DNA of 64,000 bases, from positions 186,001 to 250,000 of the forward strand of contig NZ_JAFLNE010000003.1 of NCBI RefSeq assembly GCF_017313225.1. Reading direction: 5' to 3'. Positions 9,007 to 17,529 of the stretch are shown here, one piece after another (position 1 is the first letter of the stretch; every line of letters begins with the position of its first letter). The notes beneath the pieces are model-generated. The model was not told the DNA's origin, made no database searches, and worked only from the letters and a program-made list of their open reading frames with translations. A program made the position numbers and the translations under genes. The DNA is from Allomuricauda sp. CAU 1633 (GTDB lineage: Bacteria; Bacteroidota; Bacteroidia; Flavobacteriales; Flavobacteriaceae).

Positions 9007-9726
9007 TTATTTGTTTCGGTCCGCCACTGCAGTTCGTAGTTTAAAGTAACCCGATTTTAGGGCATCAAAGATTTGATCCCGGAACGATTCGTCGAGCTCA
9101 TCCTCAACCTGCGCCAATAAAGCCCCAGCATCTACCGACTTCTCATTGGAGAATAACCTATCTGCCAATATTTGTCGCTGGGCTGCACGCAGCAACGAAT
9201 CCACTTCGGCATCAGAAACGTCCTGTTTTGTACTTTCCATAAGGGCTACCTGCGCCACCACTTCTTCCACCTTTTGTGCGATCAGTTTATCCGAGTTGAG
9301 TTCAATCCCATCCTGCAAGGGCTGTTTTGTTTCTTGTTTGGCTACAGCCGAACTATAAATTGACTGCTTTAAGTCCAATTCTTCCTTTCTTTCAGAAATA
9401 TTAGATTCCTTTTCCGCTACCTCGGAATCCTCTCTTTGCAGAAGCTCGTCAACAGCGGTTTTCTCTTCCTGTATATTCGTTTCTATTTTGGTCTCGGCAT
9501 CCACTACCTGAGCCTGTTTCACTTCAGGATCATCCTTGGTAAAAAAGAAGACCGATATCAGTACTATCCCCGCAATACTTGCGGCAATGGCATAGGGAAA
9601 CCATGAATTTCTTTTCTTTGGCGACTTTTCCTTCACCTGTGAAGCGATTTTGTCCCAAGCTCCTTCTGATGGGGCAATGGTTCGCTCCTCCAACTTTTCC
9701 TTAATATGTTTTTCTAGTTTATCCAT
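9007..9726 (-). CDS. Membrane anti-sigma factor-like protein
   Basis: A 239-aa single-pass protein. A cytosolic N-terminal part (about 1-42, with the W-D-K-I motif of Bacteroidota anti-sigma factors) is followed by one membrane helix (about 44-64, AIAASIAGIVLISVFFF). A long Glu/Gln/Val-rich periplasmic region rich in helices comes after that. It starts 10 bases after the ECF sigma gene and so is probably its cognate anti-sigma factor. That assignment rests on gene order and topology. Confidence 0.75.
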   Translation of the reverse strand: MDKLEKHIKEKLEERTIAPSEGAWDKIASQVKEKSPKKRNSWFPYAIAASIAGIVLISVFFFTKDDPEVKQAQVVDAETKIETNIQEEKTAVDELLQREDSEVAEKESNISERKEELDLKQSIYSSAVAKQETKQPLQDGIELNSDKLIAQKVEEVVAQVALMESTKQDVSDAEVDSLLRAAQRQILADRLFSNEKSVDAGALLAQVEDELDESFRDQIFDALKSGYFKLRTAVADRNK

Positions 9727-9736
9727 ATCAATAACC

Positions 9737-10306
9737 TTAGTCCCCTGATTTAACTTTGGGTGCCATTCCTTTGAGCGTCAAGCGGTCTTGTAGCATCTTT
9801 CTAGCCTTGAATAATTGTGATTTTGAAGTTCCCTCAGAAATCTCCAGCATTTCGGCTATTTCCTGATGACTGTAGCCTTCAATGGTATGGAGCAAGAATA
9901 CGGCTTTATACCCCTCTGGCAATGCATCGATTAGGTGTTGTACATATTCCACATCCAAAAGTCCTTCCTTATCTACTGACTCCTCATGCTGTGCTTCAAA
10001 AACCTCATCATCATAGACCACAAACTGCCTTTTGCGCAAAAAGGAGATACTTTCCCGAACCATGATGGTCCGTATCCATCCTTCAAAACTGCCTTTGTTT
10101 TGATAAGACTCCAGATTTCTGAAAACTTTGATGAATCCGTTGACCATAACGTCTTCTGCAAAATGCAAATCCTTGATATACTGTCGACAGACACCCAACA
10201 TTTTGGGAGCAAACTTATCATACAACAATCTTTGGGCCTGCTGGTCTCCCTTGACAGACTTCTTGATCAAATAATTTTCATTACCGTACAAAGAGATAAT
10301 TTTCAA
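9737..10306 (-). CDS. ECF-type RNA polymerase sigma factor
   Basis: A 189-aa sigma-70 of the extracytoplasmic-function class. Region 2 is at about 22-90 (LLYDKFAPKMLGVCRQYI, then FIKVFRNLESYQ and GWIRTIMVRES). Region 4 is at about 127-180 (LPEGYKAVFLLHTIEGYSHQ, then EIAEMLEISEGTSKSQL). Together with the following anti-sigma gene it would control envelope genes. A promoter-like pair of boxes of ECF type (GGCAAC and CGTC) sits just upstream, which suggests self-activation. Confidence 0.93.
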   Translation of the reverse strand: MKIISLYGNENYLIKKSVKGDQQAQRLLYDKFAPKMLGVCRQYIKDLHFAEDVMVNGFIKVFRNLESYQNKGSFEGWIRTIMVRESISFLRKRQFVVYDDEVFEAQHEESVDKEGLLDVEYVQHLIDALPEGYKAVFLLHTIEGYSHQEIAEMLEISEGTSKSQLFKARKMLQDRLTLKGMAPKVKSGD

Positions 10307-10339
10307 AAGTGTTGCTTCAAGACTGTTTCTATAAAGATA

Positions 10340-10366
10340 GACGCATTAGAAAAAGTAAAGGTTGCC
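10340..10366 (-). promoter_or_regulatory. Candidate ECF-sigma promoter upstream of the ECF gene
   Basis: On the minus strand GGCAAC (10366-10361) is followed after 17 bases by CGTC (10343-10340), 34 bases before the sigma gene ATG. An AAC-containing -35 and a CGT-containing -10 at 16-17 bases are the hallmark of ECF promoters such as those of SigW. The TAnnTTTG box typical of housekeeping promoters is not matched here. Confidence 0.5.
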
Positions 10367-10416
10367 TGAAGTTTTATTTTTTTGATAAAAAACTGAAAAA
10401 CAGATGGATGCTACCG

Positions 10417-11391
10417 TTATTTTTTACGGTCCACTACGTAATTGACCATAAGGGTAAGTGAGCTTTTGTACTCAGAGTCTGGATAGTTGTCCAAAATAGC
10501 AAGGGCTTCATCCTTAAACTCGAGCATCTTGGTTACGGCATAATCCAGCCCTCCTTTTTCCTTGACATAGGAAATCACTTCTTTTACCCTTTTCTTGTCC
10601 TTATTGTGGTTTTTAATGGAATTGATAAGCCACTTTTTCTTTTCCTTGTCGCTATGGTTTAGAGCGTAGATTAAGGGGAGGGTCATTTTTTGCTCTTTAA
10701 TATCAATTCCTGTAGGCTTACCTATTTTCTCGGCACCATAATCAAATAGATCATCTTTTATTTGAAATGCCATACCACAGAGTTCCCCAAATTTTCGAAA
10801 CGTTTCCACTTCATCTGAATCTGGTTTCACGGAACAAGCCCCCATGCTGCAACAGGCCGCAATTAGGGTCGCTGTTTTTTGTCGAATGATATCGTAATAG
10901 ACCTCCTCCGTAATGTCCAGAAGTCGAGCTTTTTCAATCTGGAGCAATTCGCCCTCGCTCATGTCCCTCACCGCATTGGAAATAATGTGAAGTAAGTCAT
11001 AGTCCTTATTCTCCAACGAAACCAAGAGTCCCTTGGAAAACAAAAAATCACCCACCAAAACAGCAATCTTGTTCTTCCACAACGCATTGATGGAAAAAAA
11101 GCCCCTTCGTTTATTGCTATCGTCCACCACATCATCATGAACCAAACTTGCGGTGTGTATCAACTCAATAATGGAGGCGCCTGTGTAGGTACGTTCATTT
11201 ACGCTCCCATTGAGCAATTTGGCGGTCAAAAACACGAACATGGGTCGCATTTGCTTGCCCTTTCGGTTTACAATGTAATAGGTGATTCGATTGAACAAGG
11301 CCACTTTGGACGACATGGACTTGAGAAACTTCTCCTCAAAAAGTTCCATTTCATCCTCTATGGGCTCCCTAATCTGAGAAACTATCTTCAA
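10417..11391 (-). CDS. Polyprenyl (all-trans) diphosphate synthase
   Basis: A 324-aa class I isoprenyl synthase that extends farnesyl diphosphate with isopentenyl diphosphate, most likely to make the side chain of menaquinone. The first aspartate-rich motif is HDDVVDDSNKRRG (about 91-103) and the second is KDDLFDYG. Lysine and arginine for the diphosphate are in KGKQMRP. It is an IspB-like enzyme; chain length cannot be read from the sequence. The stretch upstream contains a G-rich heptamer array. Confidence 0.93.
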   Translation of the reverse strand: MKIVSQIREPIEDEMELFEEKFLKSMSSKVALFNRITYYIVNRKGKQMRPMFVFLTAKLLNGSVNERTYTGASIIELIHTASLVHDDVVDDSNKRRGFFSINALWKNKIAVLVGDFLFSKGLLVSLENKDYDLLHIISNAVRDMSEGELLQIEKARLLDITEEVYYDIIRQKTATLIAACCSMGACSVKPDSDEVETFRKFGELCGMAFQIKDDLFDYGAEKIGKPTGIDIKEQKMTLPLIYALNHSDKEKKKWLINSIKNHNKDKKRVKEVISYVKEKGGLDYAVTKMLEFKDEALAILDNYPDSEYKSSLTLMVNYVVDRKK

Positions 11392-11505
11392 CGTGACGGG
11401 TTTGGCGAATTTGGTTTTGAAAGCCTAAAAGTAGCGAAAATGATAGAGTTGATGGAAGTATCCTACAAGATTTAGTTAGCGGGGCAATAGTATCGGTAAG
11501 TTGCA

Positions 11506-11573
11506 GGGTGTTGGGTGTTGGGTGTTGGGTGTTGGGTGTTGGGTGTTGGGTGTTGGGTGTTGGGTGTTGGGTG
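11506..11573. repeat. Heptamer tandem repeat (GGGTGTT)9 plus GGGTG
   Basis: Sixty-eight bases made of nine perfect copies of GGGTGTT and a partial tenth lie between rlmN and the polyprenyl synthase gene. On the plus strand it has ten runs of GGG separated by four bases, so it can fold as a G-quadruplex. For the minus-strand genes around it this is the template strand. There are no spacers, which rules out CRISPR. AT-rich low-complexity sequence (TTGTTTATTG repeats) flanks it at 11579-11617. Confidence 0.97.
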
Positions 11574-11606
11574 AAAAAATATTGTTTATTGTAAATTGGA
11601 GATTGT

Positions 11607-12647
11607 TTATTGTTTATTCGCCAATTGTCCACAGGCAGCATCAATATCCTTTCCTCGGGAACGACGAACGGTAACCGTGATTCCATTTCTTTCCAAAGTG
11701 TCCTGATACATTTTTATAGCTACTTCCGAAGCTTGTTGGAATTCGCCATCGTCAATGGGGTTGTATTCAATTAGGTTGACCTTGGAAGGAGCAAATTTGC
11801 AGAATTTGACCAGAGCATCCACCGCTTCTTGGGTATCATTGATGCCTTGCCACACTACATATTCGTATGTGATTCTATTTTTGGTTTTACTGTACCAATA
11901 TTCCAGAGCTTCACGTAAATCCTTCAAGGGAAAAGTGGCATTAAAAGGCATAATGGAAGTCCGTACCTCATCAATAGCGGAATGTAGGGAAACCGCCAGT
12001 TTGAATTTAACCTCTTCATCGGCCATTTTCCGAATCATTTTGGGCACCCCTGATGTGGATAAAGTGATTCTCTTGGGTGACATTCCCAGTCCTTCCGGGG
12101 AAGTAATTTTATCAATGGCCTGCAACACATTATTGTAATTCATAAGAGGTTCTCCCATCCCCATAAAAACAATATTGCTCAGCGGACGATCAAAATACAA
12201 TCGGCTTTCATTGTCAATGGCTACCACCTGATCGTAGATTTCATCAGGATTCAGGTTACGCATCCGTTTGAGTCGGGCCGTGGCACAAAACCGACAATCC
12301 AAACTACACCCTACCTGACTGGAAACACAAGCCGTTGTTCTTGTTTCTGTGGGAATTAAAACAGATTCCACCACCAAACCATCGTGCAAACGCACCGCAT
12401 TTTTAATGGTGCCATCTGAACTGCGCTGCATTTGGTCTACCCGAATGTGATTGATCACAAAATTATCCTTCAACATTTGTCGGGTTTCCTTGGAAATATT
12501 GGTCATCGCCTCAAAGGAGTGGGCCGATTTTTGCCAGAGCCACTCGTAGACTTGATTGCCACGGAACGCCTTATCGCCCTGCGCCACAAAAAAGTCGCGG
12601 AGCTGCTCCTTCGTCAATGCCCGTATGTCCTTCTTTTTGGTTTCCAC
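11607..12647 (-). CDS. rlmN: 23S rRNA (adenine2503-C2)/tRNA (adenine37-C2) methyltransferase
   Basis: A radical-SAM methylase that modifies A2503 in 23S rRNA and A37 in some tRNAs. The iron-sulfur motif is CSLDCRFC, followed by GMGEPLMNYNNV and the C-terminal RRSRGKDIDAACGQL with the methyl-carrying cysteine. I start it at GTG 12647 (METKKKDIRALTKEQ, 346 aa). The longer frame beginning at TTG 12692 starts inside a terminator hairpin of the upstream queA gene and adds 15 residues not typical of the family. Confidence 0.93.
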   Translation of the reverse strand: METKKKDIRALTKEQLRDFFVAQGDKAFRGNQVYEWLWQKSAHSFEAMTNISKETRQMLKDNFVINHIRVDQMQRSSDGTIKNAVRLHDGLVVESVLIPTETRTTACVSSQVGCSLDCRFCATARLKRMRNLNPDEIYDQVVAIDNESRLYFDRPLSNIVFMGMGEPLMNYNNVLQAIDKITSPEGLGMSPKRITLSTSGVPKMIRKMADEEVKFKLAVSLHSAIDEVRTSIMPFNATFPLKDLREALEYWYSKTKNRITYEYVVWQGINDTQEAVDALVKFCKFAPSKVNLIEYNPIDDGEFQQASEVAIKMYQDTLERNGITVTVRRSRGKDIDAACGQLANKQ

Positions 12648-12663
12648 TGGATAAAGATAGTCA

Positions 12664-12702
12664 AGAAAAAATCCCGCCGATTTATGAATCAAACGGGATT
12701 TT
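12664..12702 (-). terminator. Rho-independent terminator after queA
   Basis: On the minus strand AAATCCCG pairs with CGGGATTT around a loop of about 20 bases and runs into TTTTTTC. It ends 16 bases before the rlmN GTG, so it separates queA from rlmN. Confidence 0.75.
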
Positions 12703-12723
12703 AATAGTATAAGATTTTCTGAT

Positions 12724-13773
12724 TTACAGAATCAACATGGCATCTCCGTAGGAATAAAAGCGATATCCCTCCAAAATAGCCTGCTTGTATGCTTTTTTGA
12801 TCAAATCATGACCAGCAAATGCAGATACCATCATCAACAACGTTGATTTGGGTAAATGGAAGTTGGTAATCATACAGTTGGCAATGCTGAAATCGTATGG
12901 AGGAAAAATGAACTTGTTGGTCCACCCTTCAAAAGTGTTCAAGGTATGCTCGGAGGACACGGCACTTTCTAGACCTCGCATTACGGTAGTTCCCACGGCA
13001 CAAACCTTTCTTTTGTTGTCTTTTGCCGAGTTCACCACTTCCGTAGCTTTTTCATCAATCACCAATTCCTCGCTATCCATCTTGTGTTTGGAAAGGTCTT
13101 CCACTTCCACTGGGTTAAACGTTCCCAAGCCTACATGCAAAGTCACCTCAGCAAAGTCGATTCCTTTTATTTCCAAACGCTTCAATAAATGTTTAGAAAA
13201 GTGCAAACCAGCAGTTGGTGCCGCCACAGCTCCCTCATACTTGGCATAGATGGTCTGGTATCGGTCCTCATCCTCTGGCTCCACATCCCGTTTGATGTAT
13301 TTTGGCAATGGGGTCTGACCCAATTCGCGCAATTTTCTTCTAAAATCGGTATAGGAACCGTCATAAAGGAAACGCAAGGTTCTTCCTCTTGAGGTAGTAT
13401 TATCGATAACCTCAGCTACCAAACTTTCATCATCTCCAAAATAGAGCTTGTTTCCAATCCTGATTTTTCGAGCAGGGTCCACCAGCACATCCCATAGGCG
13501 TTGTTCTTGGTTGAGCTCGCGCAGCAAAAACACTTCGATACGGGCACCGGTCTTCTCTTTATTTCCATAAAGTCTTGCAGGAAATACTTTGGTATTGTTC
13601 AACACCATTACATCTCCCTCATCAAAATAATCAATCAAATCCTTGAACATTTTGTGTTCAATTTTTCCAGAATCCCGATGAACCACCATCAATTTTGACT
13701 CGTCCCGGTTCTCTGCGGGATATTCGGCCAATAATTCTTTAGGTAACTCAAAGTTGAAGTTTGATAATTTCAT
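12724..13773 (-). CDS. queA: tRNA preQ1(34) S-adenosylmethionine ribosyltransferase-isomerase
   Basis: It transfers and rearranges the ribose of SAM onto preQ1 in the anticodon of tRNAs, giving epoxyqueuosine. At 349 aa the length is typical. Family motifs seen are [14 protein letters not shown] near the N-terminus, [14 protein letters not shown], the [10 protein letters not shown] block, [11 protein letters not shown] and the C-terminal [13 protein letters not shown]. It is followed by its own terminator and is upstream of rlmN, another tRNA/rRNA modification gene. Confidence 0.96.
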   Translation of the reverse strand: MKLSNFNFELPKELLAEYPAENRDESKLMVVHRDSGKIEHKMFKDLIDYFDEGDVMVLNNTKVFPARLYGNKEKTGARIEVFLLRELNQEQRLWDVLVDPARKIRIGNKLYFGDDESLVAEVIDNTTSRGRTLRFLYDGSYTDFRRKLRELGQTPLPKYIKRDVEPEDEDRYQTIYAKYEGAVAAPTAGLHFSKHLLKRLEIKGIDFAEVTLHVGLGTFNPVEVEDLSKHKMDSEELVIDEKATEVVNSAKDNKRKVCAVGTTVMRGLESAVSSEHTLNTFEGWTNKFIFPPYDFSIANCMITNFHLPKSTLLMMVSAFAGHDLIKKAYKQAILEGYRFYSYGDAMLIL

Positions 13774-13859
13774 GTAGACTTATTTTGATTTTTTTAAAAG
13801 ATGGCAAATATACAACCTCGGCATAGGGGATGTCAAGTAATTTGGTGATTAAATGTCAA

Positions 13860-15089
13860 TTACACTTCCTGAATGCCGATACCCAGTGCGGTGAGGTCTT
13901 TCCAAAAATCGGGATAAGACTTGGAAACCACCCCAGCATCATTTACGAACAAGGTAGTTCGCAAGGCCAAAGGCGCAAAGGCCATGGCCATGCGGTGATC
14001 ATTATAGGTATCTATGGCCACATCAGATGTAATGTTTTCTGTTGGCTGAAGTGTTAGACTTTCTGAATCAATCTCCACTTGAGCTCCCAATTTGTTGAGT
14101 TCGGTCTGCAAGGCAGCCAAGCGATCAGTCTCTTTTATAGGTAGCGTGTGCAATCCTGTGAGATGACAGCCCATTCCCAATCCAAGACAGGTCACGGCAA
14201 TGGTCTGGGCGGTATCTGGGGCATTGGAAAGGTCGTATTCCACATGGGAAGGAATTTTATCTGAAACTTTGGTCAAGGTGATTGTGTTGTTCGAAAAGGA
14301 GGTTTCAACCCCAAAAACAGTATAAATCTTGGCCAAAACACTGTCTCCTTGCAATGAATTGCTCTTGTAGGCGGACAATTGAATTTCTGTTCCCACATTG
14401 CATAATGCCACAATACTATAAAAATAGCTGGCAGAACTCCAATCCGATTCTACCACCAGTGTGGTATCACCAACGGAAACTCTTGGATCAACTCTTATAT
14501 GATTGCCCTCAAAAGAGGTGTTGACTCCAATTTGTTCCAAGAGGGCCAAGGTCATTTTTATGTAAGGAACTGAAGTTATTTTTCCTACCAACTCCAATTC
14601 CAAACCATTTTCCAGACTGGGGGCAATCAAAAGTAGAGATGAAATATACTGACTGCTGATGTTCGCCGGAAGCGACACCTTATTTTTAGTCAATTTCTTT
14701 CCCGTTATTTTGATGGGCGGGTAGCCTTCATTCTTAACATAAACAATTTCTGCACCTAGTTCACGAAGCGCTTCCACCAAAATTTTGATGGGACGTTCCT
14801 GCATACGCTGTGAACCAGTCAAGATAACTTCTTTACCCGCTTGCGAAGCAAAATACCCGGTTAAAAACCGCATTGCGGTACCGGCATGGTGAATATCCAC
14901 CTCACCCGAAGTTTTTTTGAGACCTTGTTGCATAACCTCACCATCATCCGAATTGGAAAGGTTCTCAATTTTCAGGTTGGAAAAAAGCGCCTGAAGCAAC
15001 AAGGAGCGGTTGGTCTCACTTTTGGAGCCCGTTATTTGAATGCTTTTTTTAATGGTTTTTTCTTGGGGTATGGTAAGCTGAAGTCTCAA
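13860..15089 (-). CDS. aroA: 3-phosphoshikimate 1-carboxyvinyltransferase (EPSP synthase)
   Basis: Joins shikimate-3-phosphate and phosphoenolpyruvate in the sixth step of the chorismate pathway. At 409 aa it is slightly shorter than the 427-aa E. coli enzyme. Motifs visible are GSKSETNRSLLL near 23-34, GTAMRFLTGYFA, SSQYISSLLL, DLSNAPDTAQT and NDHRMAMAFAPLAL. Its product feeds the aromatic operon at 24.8-28.8 kb, but the two loci are not linked in one transcript. Confidence 0.96.
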   Translation of the reverse strand: MRLQLTIPQEKTIKKSIQITGSKSETNRSLLLQALFSNLKIENLSNSDDGEVMQQGLKKTSGEVDIHHAGTAMRFLTGYFASQAGKEVILTGSQRMQERPIKILVEALRELGAEIVYVKNEGYPPIKITGKKLTKNKVSLPANISSQYISSLLLIAPSLENGLELELVGKITSVPYIKMTLALLEQIGVNTSFEGNHIRVDPRVSVGDTTLVVESDWSSASYFYSIVALCNVGTEIQLSAYKSNSLQGDSVLAKIYTVFGVETSFSNNTITLTKVSDKIPSHVEYDLSNAPDTAQTIAVTCLGLGMGCHLTGLHTLPIKETDRLAALQTELNKLGAQVEIDSESLTLQPTENITSDVAIDTYNDHRMAMAFAPLALRTTLFVNDAGVVSKSYPDFWKDLTALGIGIQEV

Positions 15090-15160
15090 TGCTCTCTTGG
15101 TTTGAAATAAATGTTCAAAACTAGAAAAAACGCGCCTAATCTCCCCTTAGACCAACAACT

Positions 15161-15487
15161 TTATTTAAGCTTTTTGTTATTTTGATGGCGGTCATGGTCC
15201 CGCTTAGCCTTCAGGTCCAACTTTTTGTCAAAAGCTTCCTGAAGATCAATCCCGGTCTGATTGGCCAAACAGAGCACTACAAACAGTACATCAGCCAGCT
15301 CCTCGCCTAAATCTTTGGCTTTATCCGACTCTTTTTCACTTTGTTCCCCATATCGACGGGCAATGATTCGGGCCACCTCCCCAACTTCTTCGGTCAATTG
15401 CGCCATATTGGTCAGCTCATTGAAATAGCGTACTCCATGGTTTTTAATCCATTCGTCAACGGCTAGTTGTGCTCCTTTTATATCCAC
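15161..15487 (-). CDS. MazG-like nucleotide pyrophosphohydrolase
   Basis: A 108-aa all-helical protein with the EEVGEVAR and EELADVLF pair (ExxE..ExxD) that binds magnesium in MazG/dCTPase-type hydrolases. These cleave (d)NTPs to monophosphates as house-cleaning. It starts 72 bases after the aroA start on the same strand and upstream of it is a DUF3857 gene; the link is probably positional. Confidence 0.88.
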   Translation of the reverse strand: MDIKGAQLAVDEWIKNHGVRYFNELTNMAQLTEEVGEVARIIARRYGEQSEKESDKAKDLGEELADVLFVVLCLANQTGIDLQEAFDKKLDLKAKRDHDRHQNNKKLK

Positions 15488-15553
15488 CTTTATTGGTAAT
15501 TTAATTTGTAATTCCGCTTCTTTGGAACAAATTTAAGAACCCTAGACCAATTC

Positions 15554-17515
15554 CTAGTTTTTTTCAAGAACTACAAAACTTTGATTTTGTGCCAATACAG
15601 CTTTTTCAAAAAATTCCTTTACATAGGCATATCCAGAACTGGTATATTGGGTTGACCTTAATTGCAGATCAAAAAGAACAAAAACCTCTCCTTGGGATTC
15701 GTTACAGACCAGTCTCAATATCCCACTGTTCTCAGGTAGTCCCAAACTTATGCTCTCAGGAAGTTCCTTCACACTATACCCTTCTGGAACTTTTATGTTG
15801 GCAGCATATTTGTAGTTCCGTAAAAATCCGAAATCAACAGGGTAATACCGTTTCTCAACTTTAAAGGGGTTTTCGGGAAAAAAACGAGTAATAAAGGGGT
15901 CAAAATAGATAGTCTCCTTATGCTCAAAATTCTGAATTTCAAATGAAAAGCGTTCCACTAACTTTTGATCATCTGATTGGTCCTGATCAACCTCATACGC
16001 TTCTACATAAAAATCATCCAACCCATTCTCAACCTCGTCTAAATACTCCTCTTCTGAAAGGGCGTTTATCTTTTCTCTTTTAAAGAACGATTCATACCCC
16101 ATTGAAGTCTCATCCAAAATACCGGTAATCTTTCCTTCTTCCAAGTTCAAATCCATGGAAATCCTAACACTTTTTACATTCCTATCCACTGGCTTAATAT
16201 CGTACCAATAACTTTCACCATCCAAGTCCATAACGCGGCCATAATAATTTAAACAGCGAAAGGGCAGCATCCCAAAGGGCAATTCTTTTTCGGTTGCATC
16301 TAAAAGGTAGGTGACCCCATCAATATCCACTTTGGCCACCAAATAGTTAAAGTCAGACATTACGGGATGATTTCTTTTCGGTAAGCCATGATTTCGCGTG
16401 GAAATCATCATCAAATCAGTTTTTATGTCGGCGGCATTCAATAAGTTAATAAGGGTAATATTAATTTCGGCCACATTTCCAATTCTCTCCTCAAAAGCTT
16501 CCTTTACCCTATTATCCCGAAAAATGCCATACTTTTCATTCCAAGTATAGTGCTCCTTTACAAAGGAATATATCTTCTTTGCCTTGGTCAATTGGTCTTC
16601 ATCGCCCGTGATAATATCCAAAGAAACATTTCTTTCAAAAAAATTCTTTTTCCGCAGTTGGCCACCAATATCCCTATCGGACCTGAACTCCTTGTCTACA
16701 TCCTTCCACGACTTTGTATATTTTTCCCGTATTCCATTAAGCGCATAATGCTCTGAAAGTTCAAACTCCAACCTTGATCGATAGTTGCTGGAGGACAACA
16801 TGTATTCTTCGTCATCCTTGAAGGCAGGAACATCTCGCATTACATATTTCAACTTTTCACAGTCCGCCGCTTTTGGATAACCTGGCACCGAAAAGCAACT
16901 TCTCCTCACATCGGCCTCATTAATATCCAATGGAATTTCCCCAACCAATGTTCTGTTGTAGATATAGTTTGCCGGAATAAGCGCATTATATTCTGTGTAT
17001 ACTTTGGGGATTCCGGACTGAAAATTCCATCCAGTCAGGTTATAAAAAAACGGGGATTGGATCTCATAGCTATATTCCAAGATAGATCCTTCTTGCACAT
17101 CGGAAAAGGTAAATCTTTTTTCTGACCAACGTTCGCTGAGGTCAACATCAAAAACATTTTTCTCCAATACCACGTGGCGTGTATTGCCATTATGGGTAAT
17201 GGCCTTAATTTTATTGACCTGCTCCTTGCTTTTCTCGGAGTGGTAATACGGGATGCTTATTTCTGCTTCATCAAAGCCCTGCCTATCCAATATCTTTTTC
17301 TTGGCATGGTACTTTTTGATCAACCAAATAAAATTCCCTCGAACCTCAAAGTAATTCTCTCCTTTTTCATAGAGATAGACCGCATGTGCTGTTGTGTCCT
17401 TTTCATAAGACTTAAAACCCTTTTCAAACTGGGTAAGTTCTCCAAATTCGGGCTCTTGCTGTGCATAAAGCCAGGTTCCCCCAAAAAATACTAAAATCAG
17501 GATAAATCTTCCCAT
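15554..17515 (-). CDS. DUF3857/transglutaminase-like secreted protein, catalytic residues missing (1)
   Basis: A 653-aa exported protein with a signal peptide (MGRFILILVFFGGTWLYAQ), a DUF3857 domain (about 55-220) and a transglutaminase-like fold (about 300-420). In this fold the usual DCKG nucleophile motif is GNVAEIN (346-352), the usual histidine block reads SDFNYLVAKV, and the acidic residue remains in LLDATEK. It therefore appears to be a pseudo-transglutaminase. A beta-rich C-terminal domain follows. It is the last of three tandem paralogs, 14 bases downstream of the next one. Confidence 0.85.
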   Translation of the reverse strand: MGRFILILVFFGGTWLYAQQEPEFGELTQFEKGFKSYEKDTTAHAVYLYEKGENYFEVRGNFIWLIKKYHAKKKILDRQGFDEAEISIPYYHSEKSKEQVNKIKAITHNGNTRHVVLEKNVFDVDLSERWSEKRFTFSDVQEGSILEYSYEIQSPFFYNLTGWNFQSGIPKVYTEYNALIPANYIYNRTLVGEIPLDINEADVRRSCFSVPGYPKAADCEKLKYVMRDVPAFKDDEEYMLSSSNYRSRLEFELSEHYALNGIREKYTKSWKDVDKEFRSDRDIGGQLRKKNFFERNVSLDIITGDEDQLTKAKKIYSFVKEHYTWNEKYGIFRDNRVKEAFEERIGNVAEINITLINLLNAADIKTDLMMISTRNHGLPKRNHPVMSDFNYLVAKVDIDGVTYLLDATEKELPFGMLPFRCLNYYGRVMDLDGESYWYDIKPVDRNVKSVRISMDLNLEEGKITGILDETSMGYESFFKREKINALSEEEYLDEVENGLDDFYVEAYEVDQDQSDDQKLVERFSFEIQNFEHKETIYFDPFITRFFPENPFKVEKRYYPVDFGFLRNYKYAANIKVPEGYSVKELPESISLGLPENSGILRLVCNESQGEVFVLFDLQLRSTQYTSSGYAYVKEFFEKAVLAQNQSFVVLEKN

Positions 17516-17529
17516 GACATGCTTTATAC

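Noticed and set aside
11506..11573. CRISPR array
   Set aside because: Units are seven bases and directly adjacent, with no spacers and no cas genes nearby.
11369..11686. A 105-codon minus-strand frame rich in His-Pro-Thr-Pro-Asn-Thr-Gln repeats
   Set aside because: It is only the translation of the (GGGTGTT)n array and overlaps the ends of two well supported genes.
12648..12692. TTG start of rlmN extending the protein by 15 residues
   Set aside because: The region is the queA terminator hairpin; the GTG at 12647 fits the family start.
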